From contig JALWSS010000171.1 of the NCBI GenBank assembly GCA_026993525.1, forward strand, positions 11,256-43,391: 32,136 bases of DNA, in the 5' to 3' direction. A program made the translations under genes and the position numbers. The number at the start of each line of letters is the position of its first letter. The stretch's first letter is position 1. The stretch is from Saprospiraceae bacterium. GTDB taxonomy: Bacteria > Bacteroidota > Bacteroidia > Chitinophagales > Saprospiraceae. Below, piece after piece: positions 16,785-24,862 of this stretch. Under the pieces are notes generated by a model. It searched no databases. It had not been told where the DNA came from and saw only the letters and a program-made list of their open reading frames with translations.

Positions 16785-18080
16785 ATGAACAGGAACAATC
16801 GTACTTCCTTGCTTGTGCTGGCAGCTTTTGCCATCATCTACATCGTATGGGGATCCACCTATCTGGCCAACTGGTATGCCATCCATGAGATTCCGCCCTT
16901 TCTGATGTCGGGGTCAAGGTTTTTGGTAGCCGGGGCACTGTTACTGCTTGCCGGCCTCATCATTGAAAAACAACTGCCCACCCGCATTCAACTGAAGAAT
17001 GCTGCCTGGGTGGGATTCCTGCTGCTCGCGGCAGGCACGGGGCTGCTGGTCTGGTCTGAACAGTTCATCAGCTCAGGCATGGTGGCCCTGATGACCGCCC
17101 TGCAGCCCCTGTTGGTGGTGCTGCTCATGTGGATGATGAAAGGCAAAAGACCAGGTTTGCAAACGATTCTGGGCACTGCACTGGGCATGGTGGGAATGGT
17201 GTTTCTGGTGGGCCAGGACCAGTTCGTTTCCGACACAGCATCGCTCTTTGGAATTGCTGCAATCTTCCTGGCAATCCTGTCATGGGGCTATGCCAGTATC
17301 AAGGTGGCGGAAATGGACCTGCCCCGGTCCAGGCTGCTCAGTGCCGGGCTTCAAATGCTTTTCGGTGGATTCATGCTGGTCGTTTTCAGTGTGTTGACCG
17401 GTGAGGCAGGTTCTTTTGATTTGGCTGCGTTGAGTGCCAGGGGGTTCTGGAGCTGGATTTACCTGATCGTATTTGGAAGCATCCTGGCTTTCTCTGCCTT
17501 CAACTACCTGCTGGTGAAGTCCACCCCTGAAAAGGTGGCCACTGCCAACTATGTCAATCCGGTCGTAGCCCTGCTTTTGGGGTGGGGCCTCAACGATGAG
17601 CTGATCACCAACCAGTCGCTGATCGCCGCAGCATTCATGCTCACGGGCGTGGTCTTCATCAACACCCGCATCAGGCGCCGGAAGTACGCCATCGAAAGCC
17701 CGCACCCCCTGGCTTCGTTGGCCAATGAGCTGGAAGGCGCCACCACCGAGGTGCACATTTTACCCGAAGGGGAGAAGGAAATGGTGGCGAGGATCTGGGA
17801 GGGCATAACCCATAAAAGCCAGACCCAGCCTTACCTGGAATACCTCAGGGAATCACTGGTTCCACAATTTCGGGGCGTTCAGGGCAACCTGGGTCTGACC
17901 CTGGCCCACAAAGCAGAAGGCGACCACAACCGCATTTTCTTTGTTTCTTACTGGAAGGATTACGAGGCTGTAAAACAGTACGCCGGCAATGACTACCAGC
18001 GAGCCATCATTTACCCGAAGGAGAAGGAATACCTGTCGGATTACCAGCAGGAGGTCCGGCACCGCTGTATCAAGGTTTGA
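16785..18080 (+). CDS. EamA/DMT transporter fused to an ABM-like C-terminal domain
   Basis: This 431-residue protein has ten predicted membrane helices in two EamA repeats (about 8-295; first repeat FAIIYIVWGSTYLANWYAI, second IFLAILSWGYASI), the drug/metabolite exporter fold. After a basic stop-transfer (RIRRRKYA) comes a soluble domain (about 328-431) that resembles antibiotic-biosynthesis-monooxygenase/IsdG-like ferredoxin folds: VARIWEGITHKSQTQPYLEY, GNLGLTLAHK, FFVSYWKDYEAVKQYAGNDY, AIIYPKEKEYL. The fusion is in one frame with no sign of frameshift. The ATG at 16785 is preferred over a TTG nine bases upstream. The reading ends convergently, overlapping the lipoprotein gene by 11 bp. Confidence 0.9.
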   Translation: MNRNNRTSLLVLAAFAIIYIVWGSTYLANWYAIHEIPPFLMSGSRFLVAGALLLLAGLIIEKQLPTRIQLKNAAWVGFLLLAAGTGLLVWSEQFISSGMVALMTALQPLLVVLLMWMMKGKRPGLQTILGTALGMVGMVFLVGQDQFVSDTASLFGIAAIFLAILSWGYASIKVAEMDLPRSRLLSAGLQMLFGGFMLVVFSVLTGEAGSFDLAALSARGFWSWIYLIVFGSILAFSAFNYLLVKSTPEKVATANYVNPVVALLLGWGLNDELITNQSLIAAAFMLTGVVFINTRIRRRKYAIESPHPLASLANELEGATTEVHILPEGEKEMVARIWEGITHKSQTQPYLEYLRESLVPQFRGVQGNLGLTLAHKAEGDHNRIFFVSYWKDYEAVKQYAGNDYQRAIIYPKEKEYLSDYQQEVRHRCIKV

Positions 18081-18786
18081 TGATCTGCTGGATGAAGCCC
18101 ACGCTCAATTCGGTATCGCCTACCGGCAACCTGAGTCTGAAACTTTTCGCTTCGTCAATACGGTCAAAAACGACTTTGCCCATGACCTTGTAACCTGGAG
18201 GTAAGGTGGTTTTGCGAAGCGAAAAATCTTCCCAGAACCTTTGTTCGGGAGGGACGACAGTGGCCACCACCGGCGGCACCACCGGACTGATGTCTATGTA
18301 AGTGAAAGGCACCACATTCACATCGTCGTCGTCGCTGGCTGAGGAGCCGTCATCATTGTCAGAAGCAGCGATGGCAATGGCTCCGGCCACCACGGCAGTG
18401 CCGGCGATGAGGGCCGCTGTTTTGGAGTTGGCCTCCTGGCGGTTTCGCTTGATTTCCACATTCAGGATCTCGGATTCAGGGTCCAATGCGTAGCGGGTGT
18501 GGGTGGTGGCGCCGGTGTTGGCTTCCAGGTAGAAGTTTTCCGGTGAGACCAGCACCGTGTCATTGCCCAGGTTGGTGATTTCCACATCGAATATGAGGTA
18601 TTTTTTGGTGTAGGTGTCAAAAAACACCCTGGCCTCATAGCCACCCGAGCGGTTGACCACGACCTGCTTTCCATAGTTCCACTCGTTGGGCTGTTTTTCT
18701 TCCGCCTGCATTCTGACGATGGGAGCGGGTGCGCAGGCCGTAAAAAGGAGAATTGCGACGAGAAAGATTCCGAAGATTGTTTTCAT
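18070..18786 (-). CDS. Lipoprotein of unknown function
   Basis: This 238-residue protein begins with a lipoprotein signal and lipobox (LLFTAC, Cys about 18). The mature part has a beta-rich region (about 40-125), a hydrophobic Ala-rich stretch (AALIAGTAVVAGAIAIAA), an acidic Asp/Ser run (SDNDDGSSASDDDD), and a C-terminal beta domain about 75 residues long (PPGYKVMGKVVFDRIDEAKS). The internal hydrophobic stretch may be a second membrane contact. The start at 18786 rather than further upstream is set by the lipobox. I recognise no named family. The 3' end overlaps the transporter gene on the opposite strand by 11 bp. Confidence 0.75.
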   Translation of the reverse strand: MKTIFGIFLVAILLFTACAPAPIVRMQAEEKQPNEWNYGKQVVVNRSGGYEARVFFDTYTKKYLIFDVEITNLGNDTVLVSPENFYLEANTGATTHTRYALDPESEILNVEIKRNRQEANSKTAALIAGTAVVAGAIAIAASDNDDGSSASDDDDVNVVPFTYIDISPVVPPVVATVVPPEQRFWEDFSLRKTTLPPGYKVMGKVVFDRIDEAKSFRLRLPVGDTELSVGFIQQIIKP

Positions 18787-18897
18787 AGTTGTATGATTTA
18801 CAGGTGAGGACTTTTTTTCCGGAACGGCAACACAAATAAAAGCGCTGTTTGCCAAGAGCCTGAAAACAGCGCTTTTAACGATTCTTTACGAAGAAGT

Positions 18898-19953
18898 TTA
18901 ATCCAATCCAATGATCCTTCGGTTCAATGCCTCATCTGCTTCGCCTCCGGCAAAATCGTCAAAGGCCTTTTCCGTCACCTTGATCATGTGCCGGCGGATG
19001 AACCCGGCCCCTTCCCGGGCACCTTGTTCGGCGTCCTTGATGGCGCACTCCCACTCCAGCACAGCCCAGCCGTCGTAATCGTACCGGGCCAGTTTGCTGA
19101 AAATGGACTTGAAATCCACCTGCCCGTCGCCCAAAGAGCGAAAGCGGCCCGGCCGGTCAATCCAGTCCTGATACCCGCCGTACACACCACTCCTGCCCGT
19201 CGGATTGAATTCCGCATCCTTCACATGGAACATCTTGATGAACTCGTGGTAAATGTCAATGTAGGCCAGGTAGTCCAGTTGTTGCAAGACGAAATGGCTT
19301 GGATCGTAAAGGATATTTACGCGTGGGTGGTGGTTGGTGGCTTCCAGGAAGCGCTCAAAGGTGGCCCCGTCATGGAGGTCCTCTCCCGGGTGGATTTCGT
19401 AGCAGAGGTCCACACCCACTTCGTCAAAGGCATCGAGGATGGGCAGCCAGCGCCTGGCAAGTTCCCTGAAGCCGGTTTCCACCAGGCCTTTGGGGCGCTG
19501 GGGCCAGGGGTACACGGTGTGCCACAGCAGCGCCCCGCTGAAAGTTGCATGCACATTGATGCCGAGATTGCGGCTTGCCCGGGCCGCCCATTTGAGTTGT
19601 TGCACAGCCCACTTGGTGCGGCCTGCCGGGTTGTTGCGGAGCGCAGGCGGAGCGAAGACATCAAAGCCGATGTCATAAGCCGGATGCACGGCCACCAGTT
19701 GCCCCTGCAAGTGCGTTGACAGCTCGGTGATTTGCACGCCGCAGGCTTCAACCTGGCCTTTCAGCTCGTCGCAATACTGCTTGCTCTCTGCGGCTTTCTG
19801 CAGGTCAATCAGGCGACTTTCCCAGGTGGGTATCTGCACGCCGATGTACCCCAGGTCAGCGGCCCATTTGCAGATGCTTTCCAATGAATTGAACGGGGTT
19901 TCATCCCCCATGAATTGCGCCAGAAAAATGGCGGGTCCCTTTATGTTTTTCAT
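18898..19953 (-). CDS. Sugar phosphate isomerase/epimerase-like TIM-barrel protein
   Basis: This 351-residue cytoplasmic protein belongs to the xylose-isomerase-like TIM-barrel superfamily. Candidate metal ligands at the usual strand ends are Glu in CYEIHPGED, Asp/His in LYDPSHF, His in MFHVKDAEF, and Glu near the end in AVLEWECAIKD. This pattern is shared with sugar isomerases and epimerases; the exact substrate cannot be inferred. It is divergent from the HGSNAT-like gene with a 118-bp gap. The start at 19953 gives the expected N-terminus (MKNIKGPAIFLAQF); 16 extra codons upstream look non-coding. Confidence 0.9.
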   Translation of the reverse strand: MKNIKGPAIFLAQFMGDETPFNSLESICKWAADLGYIGVQIPTWESRLIDLQKAAESKQYCDELKGQVEACGVQITELSTHLQGQLVAVHPAYDIGFDVFAPPALRNNPAGRTKWAVQQLKWAARASRNLGINVHATFSGALLWHTVYPWPQRPKGLVETGFRELARRWLPILDAFDEVGVDLCYEIHPGEDLHDGATFERFLEATNHHPRVNILYDPSHFVLQQLDYLAYIDIYHEFIKMFHVKDAEFNPTGRSGVYGGYQDWIDRPGRFRSLGDGQVDFKSIFSKLARYDYDGWAVLEWECAIKDAEQGAREGAGFIRRHMIKVTEKAFDDFAGGEADEALNRRIIGLD

Positions 19954-20071
19954 CTGTACCCAGTTTTTGTCAGAAATGTAAATCAAGTGGTGAGTCACCA
20001 ATAACGGAATTATTTTGAAGAAGAAAAATTGACTACATTGACGGCTTCTTTCTTACCAAACCAACAGCGAA

Positions 20072-21166
20072 ATGGATACCAGCAAACGAATGCTCTCCCT
20101 CGATGTGTTCCGGGGGTTGACGATTGCCCTGATGATTTTGGTAAACTGCCCGGGCAACTGGGAGACCACCTACCGGGCCCTGCTCCACGCCGAATGGCAC
20201 GGCAACACACCCACCGATGAAGTGTTCCCGTTTTTTCTTTTTATCGTCGGAATAGCCATCACCTTTTCATTGACCAGGCGAAAGCTGGCCGGCGAAAATG
20301 TGTACCGCAAAATCCTGATCCGAACCCTCTGGATCGTTGGAATCGGGGTGTTTCTGAATGGGGCTCCTGACTTTGACCTGGCCACCTGGCGCATACCAGG
20401 TGTACTCACCCGCATTGGCATTGTTTACGGCATCTGCGCCGTCATTTTCATGAACACCAATGCCCGCCAACAACTCTGGATAGCCCTCGGCTGCCTGCTG
20501 TTGTACTGGGGGCTGGAGATGTTGGTTCCCGTTCCGGGCCAGGGTTACGCCAGCCTCGAGCCCGGCAAAGACCTGGGGGCCTGGCTGGACAGAACCATCT
20601 TCGGCAACCACCTGTGGAGCCAGTCAAAAACCTGGGACCCGGAAGGGCTCCTCAGCACCATTCCGAGCCTGGCAACCTGTATTGGCGGCATGCTCGCCGG
20701 CACCTGGATACGGCTGAAAAACATTGACAAATGGCCCAAATGGACGGCCGTGTTTGCCGTTGGGTTCCTGCTCTTTCTCATGGGCCTGCTGTGGGGCGAG
20801 GTATTCCCCATCAACAAAAAACTATGGACCAGCAGCTATGTGCTCTACCACACCGGCCTGGCACTGCTGACACTGGGCACCGTCTGGTGGTTGGTAGATG
20901 TGAAAAACTACCGCTGGTGGACCTCACCCTTCGTCTGGTTCGGTATGAACCCGCTCTTCATCTACATTCTGCACGAAGTGATTGCCATCACCCTTCAGGC
21001 CATTCCGGCAGGGAGCTCTTCGGCCTACCACTGGGCTTATGAAAACCTCTTCGCCTCCTGGCTGGGGCCTTACAATGCCTCCCTCGCCTTCGCAATCAGC
21101 ATGGTGCTCATCAACCTCGCCGTTGCCTGGTGGCTGTACAAAAGGCGAATTTTTATAAAGGTGTGA
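20072..21166 (+). CDS. HGSNAT-like membrane acyltransferase (DUF5009 type)
   Basis: This 364-residue polytopic protein has about ten helices. It opens with the COG4299/DUF5009 signature RMLSLDVFRGLTIALMILVN and shows FPFFLFIVGIAITFSL, IPGVLTRIGIVYGI and the late WFGMNPLFIYILHEV. The family includes the lysosomal heparan-alpha-glucosaminide N-acetyltransferase, which moves acetyl groups across a membrane; bacterial members probably acetylate cell-envelope sugars. Divergent from a TIM-barrel sugar enzyme, which hints at carbohydrate metabolism. The region after its stop is a repeat-rich gap. Confidence 0.9.
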   Translation: MDTSKRMLSLDVFRGLTIALMILVNCPGNWETTYRALLHAEWHGNTPTDEVFPFFLFIVGIAITFSLTRRKLAGENVYRKILIRTLWIVGIGVFLNGAPDFDLATWRIPGVLTRIGIVYGICAVIFMNTNARQQLWIALGCLLLYWGLEMLVPVPGQGYASLEPGKDLGAWLDRTIFGNHLWSQSKTWDPEGLLSTIPSLATCIGGMLAGTWIRLKNIDKWPKWTAVFAVGFLLFLMGLLWGEVFPINKKLWTSSYVLYHTGLALLTLGTVWWLVDVKNYRWWTSPFVWFGMNPLFIYILHEVIAITLQAIPAGSSSAYHWAYENLFASWLGPYNASLAFAISMVLINLAVAWWLYKRRIFIKV

Positions 21167-21180
21167 GGAATTGAGTCCCA

Positions 21181-21240
21181 TCCCGAAATTCTTCGGGATC
21201 GGGAGAGGAATCGAAGAATTGATCCCGACTTTCGTCGGGA
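21181..21240. repeat. Two TCCCGA...TCGGGA hairpins
   Basis: TCCCGAA (21181-21187) pairs with TTCGGGA (21192-21198) around a 4-nt loop. TCCCGAC (21223-21229) pairs with GTCGGGA (21234-21240) around a 4-nt loop. Each is followed by a related purine-rich tract (gaggaa...gaattga). They belong to the same hairpin family as those in the broken tRNA copies at 31647-32009. Confidence 0.85.
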
Positions 21241-21242
21241 GA

Positions 21243-21326
21243 GGAACTGAGGAATTGAAGAACTGAAGAACTGAGGAACTGAGGAACTGAGGAACTGAGG
21301 AACTGAGGAATTGAGGAACTGAGGAA
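21243..21326. repeat. Octamer tandem array (GGAACTGA), left part
   Basis: Ten consecutive 8-bp units, mostly GGAACTGA with GGAATTGA and AGAACTGA variants, from 21243 to 21322, then a partial GGAA (21323-21326). The array resumes at 21511 after a 184-bp insertion-like segment. Confidence 0.9.
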
Positions 21327-21510
21327 TGAGTGCACTGCAAAAACCCCCATTTTCGAAGGAGATCATGTTTTTGTGAGGTTTTTAATTGGTTTTTTAGGTT
21401 TTTGAGATACGTTGTTGATTGTAATTCACAAGGTTAAACATTCAATTATTGGTCAATCATTCATCAACTTTCTGTCGTAATTGGAAATACCACTTTTTGC
21501 AGTGGACTCA
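21327..21510. mobile_element. Candidate MITE-like element with 17-bp terminal inverted repeats
   Basis: TGAGTGCACTGCAAAAA (21327-21343) and TTTTTGCAGTGGACTCA (21494-21510) are inverted repeats with one mismatch, bounding 184 bp of AT-rich, non-coding DNA with several T-runs. GGAA is present immediately outside each end (21323-21326 and 21511-21514) and could be a target duplication, though the octamer array it sits in makes that match easy by chance. No transposase is present. Confidence 0.5.
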
Positions 21511-21535
21511 GGAATTGAGGAACTGAGGAACTGAG
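21511..21535. repeat. Octamer tandem array, right part
   Basis: Three more units (GGAATTGA, GGAACTGA, GGAACTGA) continue the array beyond the TIR element, directly joined to the GC-rich inverted repeat. Confidence 0.8.
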
Positions 21536-21585
21536 CCTGTCCGGCCCGTCTGGCCGCCGGACAGGCTGGCGCCAGGCCAGACGGG
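21536..21585. repeat. Interlocked GC-rich inverted repeat
   Basis: Arm A CCTGTCCGGC (21536-21545) pairs with GCCGGACAGG (21556-21565). Arm B CCCGTCTGGCC (21545-21555) pairs with GGCCAGACGGG (21575-21585). A palindrome CTGGCGCCAG occupies 21566-21575. The A-B-A'-B' order permits either two alternative hairpins or a pseudoknot. The 50 bp are far more GC-rich than the surroundings. Confidence 0.8.
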
Positions 21586-21626
21586 GAGCCGGCTGGATTT
21601 TCAATGATTTGGAATCGCACTCCCTC

Positions 21627-21709
21627 AACAATTCAACAATTTCAACAATTCAACAATTCAACAATTTCAACAATTCAACAATTCAACAATTCAACAATTC
21701 AACAATTTC
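21627..21709. repeat. Octamer/nonamer tandem array (AACAATTC)
   Basis: Ten units of AACAATTC (8 bp) or AACAATTTC (9 bp) in the order 8-9-8-8-9-8-8-8-8-9, ending 15 bp before the ATG of the DinB-like gene. The array must lie in that gene's promoter or leader. Confidence 0.88.
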
Positions 21710-21724
21710 AGAAATCACCACGAC

Positions 21725-22336
21725 ATGAAATCCTTGAAACATCTCTTTCTCTTTTTGTTTTTCGTCGCAATGACGAGCGCAACACACACCGCCATGGCAC
21801 AATCCAATGAAAGCGAACTACCCTACCGCACCATTCCTGACTACCCAGGCTCCTACACCCCGGAAAACGTAGCTGCCCGGATGATTGACGGCCTCGGGTT
21901 TCGCTACTACTGGGCCACAGAAGGCTTGCGACAGGAAGACCTCGATTTCCGGCCCAGTGAAGAGGCTCGCTCCTCTTTCGAAACACTGATCCACATTTAC
22001 GGACTGTCCAGGGTCATCCGCAACGCCGTGGAGCAAAAACCCAATGCCAGCGGAAATGACATCACCCCGGAAGACTATGAAGGTCTCCGGAAGGCCACCC
22101 TCGAAAACCTCCGGGCGGCCAGCGAACTTCTGAAATCAGGGAAAGTAAAGCTGGAGGAATGCAAGCTAAGTTTCCAAAGAGGAGACCGCACCCGGGAGTA
22201 CCCTTTCTGGAACAACATCAACGGCCCCATCGCCGATGCCATCTGGCATTGCGGCCAGGTGGTCTCCTTCCGGCGCAGTTCGGGAAATCCGTTCAATTCG
22301 AAAGTGAGTGTGCTTGCGGGAACGGTTAGAGAGTAG
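21725..22336 (+). CDS. Secreted DinB-superfamily protein
   Basis: This 203-residue protein has a signal peptide (about 1-25, ending AMAQ) and a DinB-like four-helix bundle. Key features are MIDGLGFRYYWATEGL, His in IHIYGLSRVI, and the late ADAIWHCGQVVSFRRSSGNP, which carries the usual metal-binding His. DinB-fold proteins are metal-dependent, often thiol-linked enzymes; export is typical of many Bacteroidota members. The leader region is an AACAATTC repeat array, so its expression could vary with array length. Confidence 0.85.
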   Translation: MKSLKHLFLFLFFVAMTSATHTAMAQSNESELPYRTIPDYPGSYTPENVAARMIDGLGFRYYWATEGLRQEDLDFRPSEEARSSFETLIHIYGLSRVIRNAVEQKPNASGNDITPEDYEGLRKATLENLRAASELLKSGKVKLEECKLSFQRGDRTREYPFWNNINGPIADAIWHCGQVVSFRRSSGNPFNSKVSVLAGTVRE

Positions 22337-22477
22337 TGAGGATTATGGAGGATTATGAAGGATGTTGTCGGTTGTCGGTTAACAGTTGTCAGTTAGTTGG
22401 AATACGCAGTTCAACTCTGATCAAAACTCTGTTAACTCTGTGGTTAAAAGAACCTGTCACCAGCGAGGTTCCTGACC

Positions 22478-23821
22478 TCAAATCCCCACCTGCTCCGGAT
22501 TGGGCAGGACGAGGCCTTCGGGGCTGAGGGCGTGCAATTCCATGGGTTGGATGGTGTTGAGTAGGGTTTCATCGAGGGGTACATCCACACGGATGTAGTT
22601 GTCGGTGAAACCGGACATGCGGCCGGGGTTTGTGCTTTTTTCGAAGAGAACCGGGCGTTGCGAGCCGATGTGCTGTTCGTAGAAATGGCGGCGCTTTTTC
22701 TCAGAAAGGATGGTCAGCATCTCGTTGCGCTCACGGCGTATGTGCATGGGTACGGGGTCGGGCATTTCAGCCGCCGGGGTGTTGGGCCTCTCTGAATAGG
22801 TGAACACGTGGAAATAGCTCACATCCAGCTCGTTGAGGAAGCGATAAGTTTCCTGAAAGTCTTCGTCCGTCTCACCGGGAAAGCCCACGATAACATCCAC
22901 ACCGATGCAGCAGTGTGGCATCACCTCTTTGATCCACGCCACCCTTTCGGCGTACAGCTCCCGGCGATAGCGCCGGCGCATGGCCTGCAACTGCTTGTTG
23001 TTGCCGCTCTGCAGGGGCATGTGAAAGTGCGGCATAAACCGCTTCGAGTTTGCAACGAAAGAAATGATCTCTTCTGTGCAAAGGTTGGGTTCAATGGAGG
23101 AGATGCGGTAGCGGTCCACGCCTTCCACCTCGTCGAGGGCTTTGATGAGGTCAATGAAAAGGGCCTGTTTCTTTGGTTTGGTGCCCTCGATCACCTCGGT
23201 TCCGTTTCCGAAATCACCGATGTTCACCCCAGTCAGAACGATTTCTTTTGCGCCCAGCTTCGCAATGCTTTGGGCGTTGGCAACCACGCTCTCCACGGTG
23301 TCGCTCCTGCTTCGGCCCCTGGCCAATGGGATGGTGCAGAAAGAGCACTTGTAATCACAGCCATCCTGAACCTTCAGAAAGGAGCGGGTGCGGTCGCCGA
23401 AGGAGAATGCATGGTTGAAAGTGTTGGCCGTCTTGACTTCTCCGGCCTGCACCATGGCCTTGCCGGGGGCTTTTTCTATTTGTTCCACAAATTCCAGAAT
23501 GCGAAACTTCTCGGCAGCGCCCAGCACCAGATCAACGCCCGGAATTGCAGCAATCTCGCGGGGCTTCAGCTGGGCATAACAACCAATGACCACCACTTTC
23601 GACTCCGGTGTTTTCCGAAGGGCACGCCTGACGATCTGCCGGCACTTCCGGTCGGCAAAATCCGTCACCGAGCAAGTGTTGATGACGTGGATATCCGCCC
23701 CCTGGCCAAAGGGCAGCTCCGCATAGCCCGCCTCCTCGAACAACCTGCCGATGCTGGAGGTTTCGGAGTAGTTGAGCTTGCAGCCCAGTGTGTAAAACGA
23801 TACCGTTTTGGGTGTGGCCAT
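22478..23821 (-). CDS. mtaB: tRNA t6A37 methylthiotransferase MtaB
   Basis: This 447-residue radical-SAM methylthiotransferase has an N-terminal UPF0004 domain (1-125: FYTLGCKLNYSET, NTCSVTD and VVIGCYAQ supply the three Cys of the auxiliary cluster), a radical-SAM domain with CDYKCSFC (near residue 150), and a C-terminal TRAM-like region. It converts t6A to ms2t6A at position 37 of ANN-decoding tRNAs. The GCKLNYSET form fits MtaB rather than MiaB (GCQMN) or RimO. The start at 23821 gives the family N-terminus (MATPKTVSFYTLGC); 26 upstream codons lie beyond the probable transcription start. Confidence 0.93.
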   Translation of the reverse strand: MATPKTVSFYTLGCKLNYSETSSIGRLFEEAGYAELPFGQGADIHVINTCSVTDFADRKCRQIVRRALRKTPESKVVVIGCYAQLKPREIAAIPGVDLVLGAAEKFRILEFVEQIEKAPGKAMVQAGEVKTANTFNHAFSFGDRTRSFLKVQDGCDYKCSFCTIPLARGRSRSDTVESVVANAQSIAKLGAKEIVLTGVNIGDFGNGTEVIEGTKPKKQALFIDLIKALDEVEGVDRYRISSIEPNLCTEEIISFVANSKRFMPHFHMPLQSGNNKQLQAMRRRYRRELYAERVAWIKEVMPHCCIGVDVIVGFPGETDEDFQETYRFLNELDVSYFHVFTYSERPNTPAAEMPDPVPMHIRRERNEMLTILSEKKRRHFYEQHIGSQRPVLFEKSTNPGRMSGFTDNYIRVDVPLDETLLNTIQPMELHALSPEGLVLPNPEQVGI

Positions 23822-23847
23822 TGAACGCTGTTTGAATTTTGCGGCTG

Positions 23848-23855
23848 CAAAGATA
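23848..23855 (-). promoter_or_regulatory. Promoter -7 element for mtaB
   Basis: On the minus strand TATCTTTG is a perfect TAnnTTTG, about 27 nt before the mtaB ATG. No clear TTTG is found 20 nt upstream; that position falls within the hairpin at 23870-23901. Confidence 0.45.
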
Positions 23856-23869
23856 GCATAATGCAACAA

Positions 23870-23901
23870 CGGTGATGAAGGGCCCGTTCGCTTCATCACC
23901 G
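23870..23901. repeat. Perfect 11-bp hairpin upstream of mtaB
   Basis: CGGTGATGAAG (23870-23880) pairs with CTTCATCACCG (23891-23901) around a 10-nt loop. It covers the expected -33 region of the mtaB promoter, so it may be an operator; without a T-run it is a poor terminator. Confidence 0.55.
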
Positions 23902-24095
23902 CTGTTCATCAATGATTTCCAACCTGTTATACCCAAGTCGAAGTAGTTTGGGAAAATTTCTGCCTTGAACTTCAACAGGGGTTGAGAGTTTGGCTCCCGA
24001 ATCCTGTCGTTTTGAGCATATTTGTCAGAACCGGATCGCTTGCAGCACAATTTGTTTTCCGCTTGCTTTCAACAACTCTTTCCGGATTTGCGGGA

Positions 24096-24680
24096 TTATT
24101 CAGGAGTGTCGCAGAGTTCGAACCGGGGGATTCGGTCTTCCGGCATATAGTGCCTGGCTATTTGGGTGATCTCTTTTGCCCATTGGTCGTAGTAGGAGCT
24201 TTGTGAAAGGAGGCTGACATCCTCCAACTCAATCAGTTCTTTTTCAATGTACTTCTCAACATCGGCCAACATGCCGGTGCCAGATGCTTCGTCCAGGAGT
24301 CCCCCGGCAAGCAATGGCGCAACCACCTGCCGGGCAATTCTCCCAGCCTCCTCCATGCTCAATTGATTGACATCTGTGCCTTTGTACCAGGTGTCAGTTT
24401 TAAAGCGCTTCAACTGAGCCCGGTGGTCTTTCCCGGTGAGCAGTTCTGCTGTCCGGCCGTGTTTTGAAATGAGTCGCTTTGCCAGGTCTGCTTGCGGTTC
24501 ACCGGCATCTGACCAGACCACCGCTATCACGGTTCCCGGCCGGTTCAACCAGGCTTCTTTTATGGCCGGGTGGCTTTGCAGTTGCACCAATATGGGCCGT
24601 GAACGACTGCCACAGCCAATGTCCGGGGCTGCACCGCAAACCAGGTTGACAGAAAAGAAATTCACCCCTTCTTTGGTCAT
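24096..24680 (-). CDS. Unrecognised cytoplasmic protein with NLVCGAAPDIGCGSR motif
   Basis: This 194-residue protein starts MTKEGVNFFSVNLVCGAAPD, where a Cys pair (C-x6-C) and an Arg-rich SRSRP look like a conserved active or metal site. Then follow a beta strand VIAVVWSD, a helical middle with LLTGKDHRAQLKRF and WYKGTDVNQLSMEEAGRIA, and an acidic C-terminal helix region with a further Cys (ELCDTPE). I recall no named family. The start at 24680 is preferred over an upstream in-frame codon because the conserved-looking segment begins there. It is downstream of the T9SS-sorted gene and of merA on the same strand; a link with metal handling is only a guess. Confidence 0.65.
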   Translation of the reverse strand: MTKEGVNFFSVNLVCGAAPDIGCGSRSRPILVQLQSHPAIKEAWLNRPGTVIAVVWSDAGEPQADLAKRLISKHGRTAELLTGKDHRAQLKRFKTDTWYKGTDVNQLSMEEAGRIARQVVAPLLAGGLLDEASGTGMLADVEKYIEKELIELEDVSLLSQSSYYDQWAKEITQIARHYMPEDRIPRFELCDTPE

Positions 24681-24862
24681 TGTTGATTCTGTTTTCTGAA
24701 ATGCACTAAAAAACAGCAAGGCCTCAGCAAGCAATAATACATTACCGCCAAGCACCTGATACCTCGTGGCAAGCTTCGTTTTTACGAACTGAGCGTACTG
24801 CAGAAAGTACCTTCAACCGTTGTTTCAGAAACAAGAACGGGACTTGAGAGGGGGTTCCCAAC

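Larger units (their letters stand above)
21167..21724. other. Repeat-dense gene-free region
   Basis: This 558-bp gap holds no credible gene. Its content is, in order, two small TCCCGA hairpins, an octamer array with an inserted TIR element, a GC-rich interlocked inverted repeat, and a second octamer array immediately before a secreted DinB-like gene. Each is described separately below. Confidence 0.85.

Noticed and set aside
21070-21366. Three overlapping minus-strand frames with SSVPQFL repeats
   Set aside because: The 8-bp repeats stay open in every frame simply because the unit has no stop; the frames overlap the acyltransferase gene and resemble no protein.
21243-21709. CRISPR array
   Set aside because: Units are only 8-9 bp with no spacers and no cas genes nearby.
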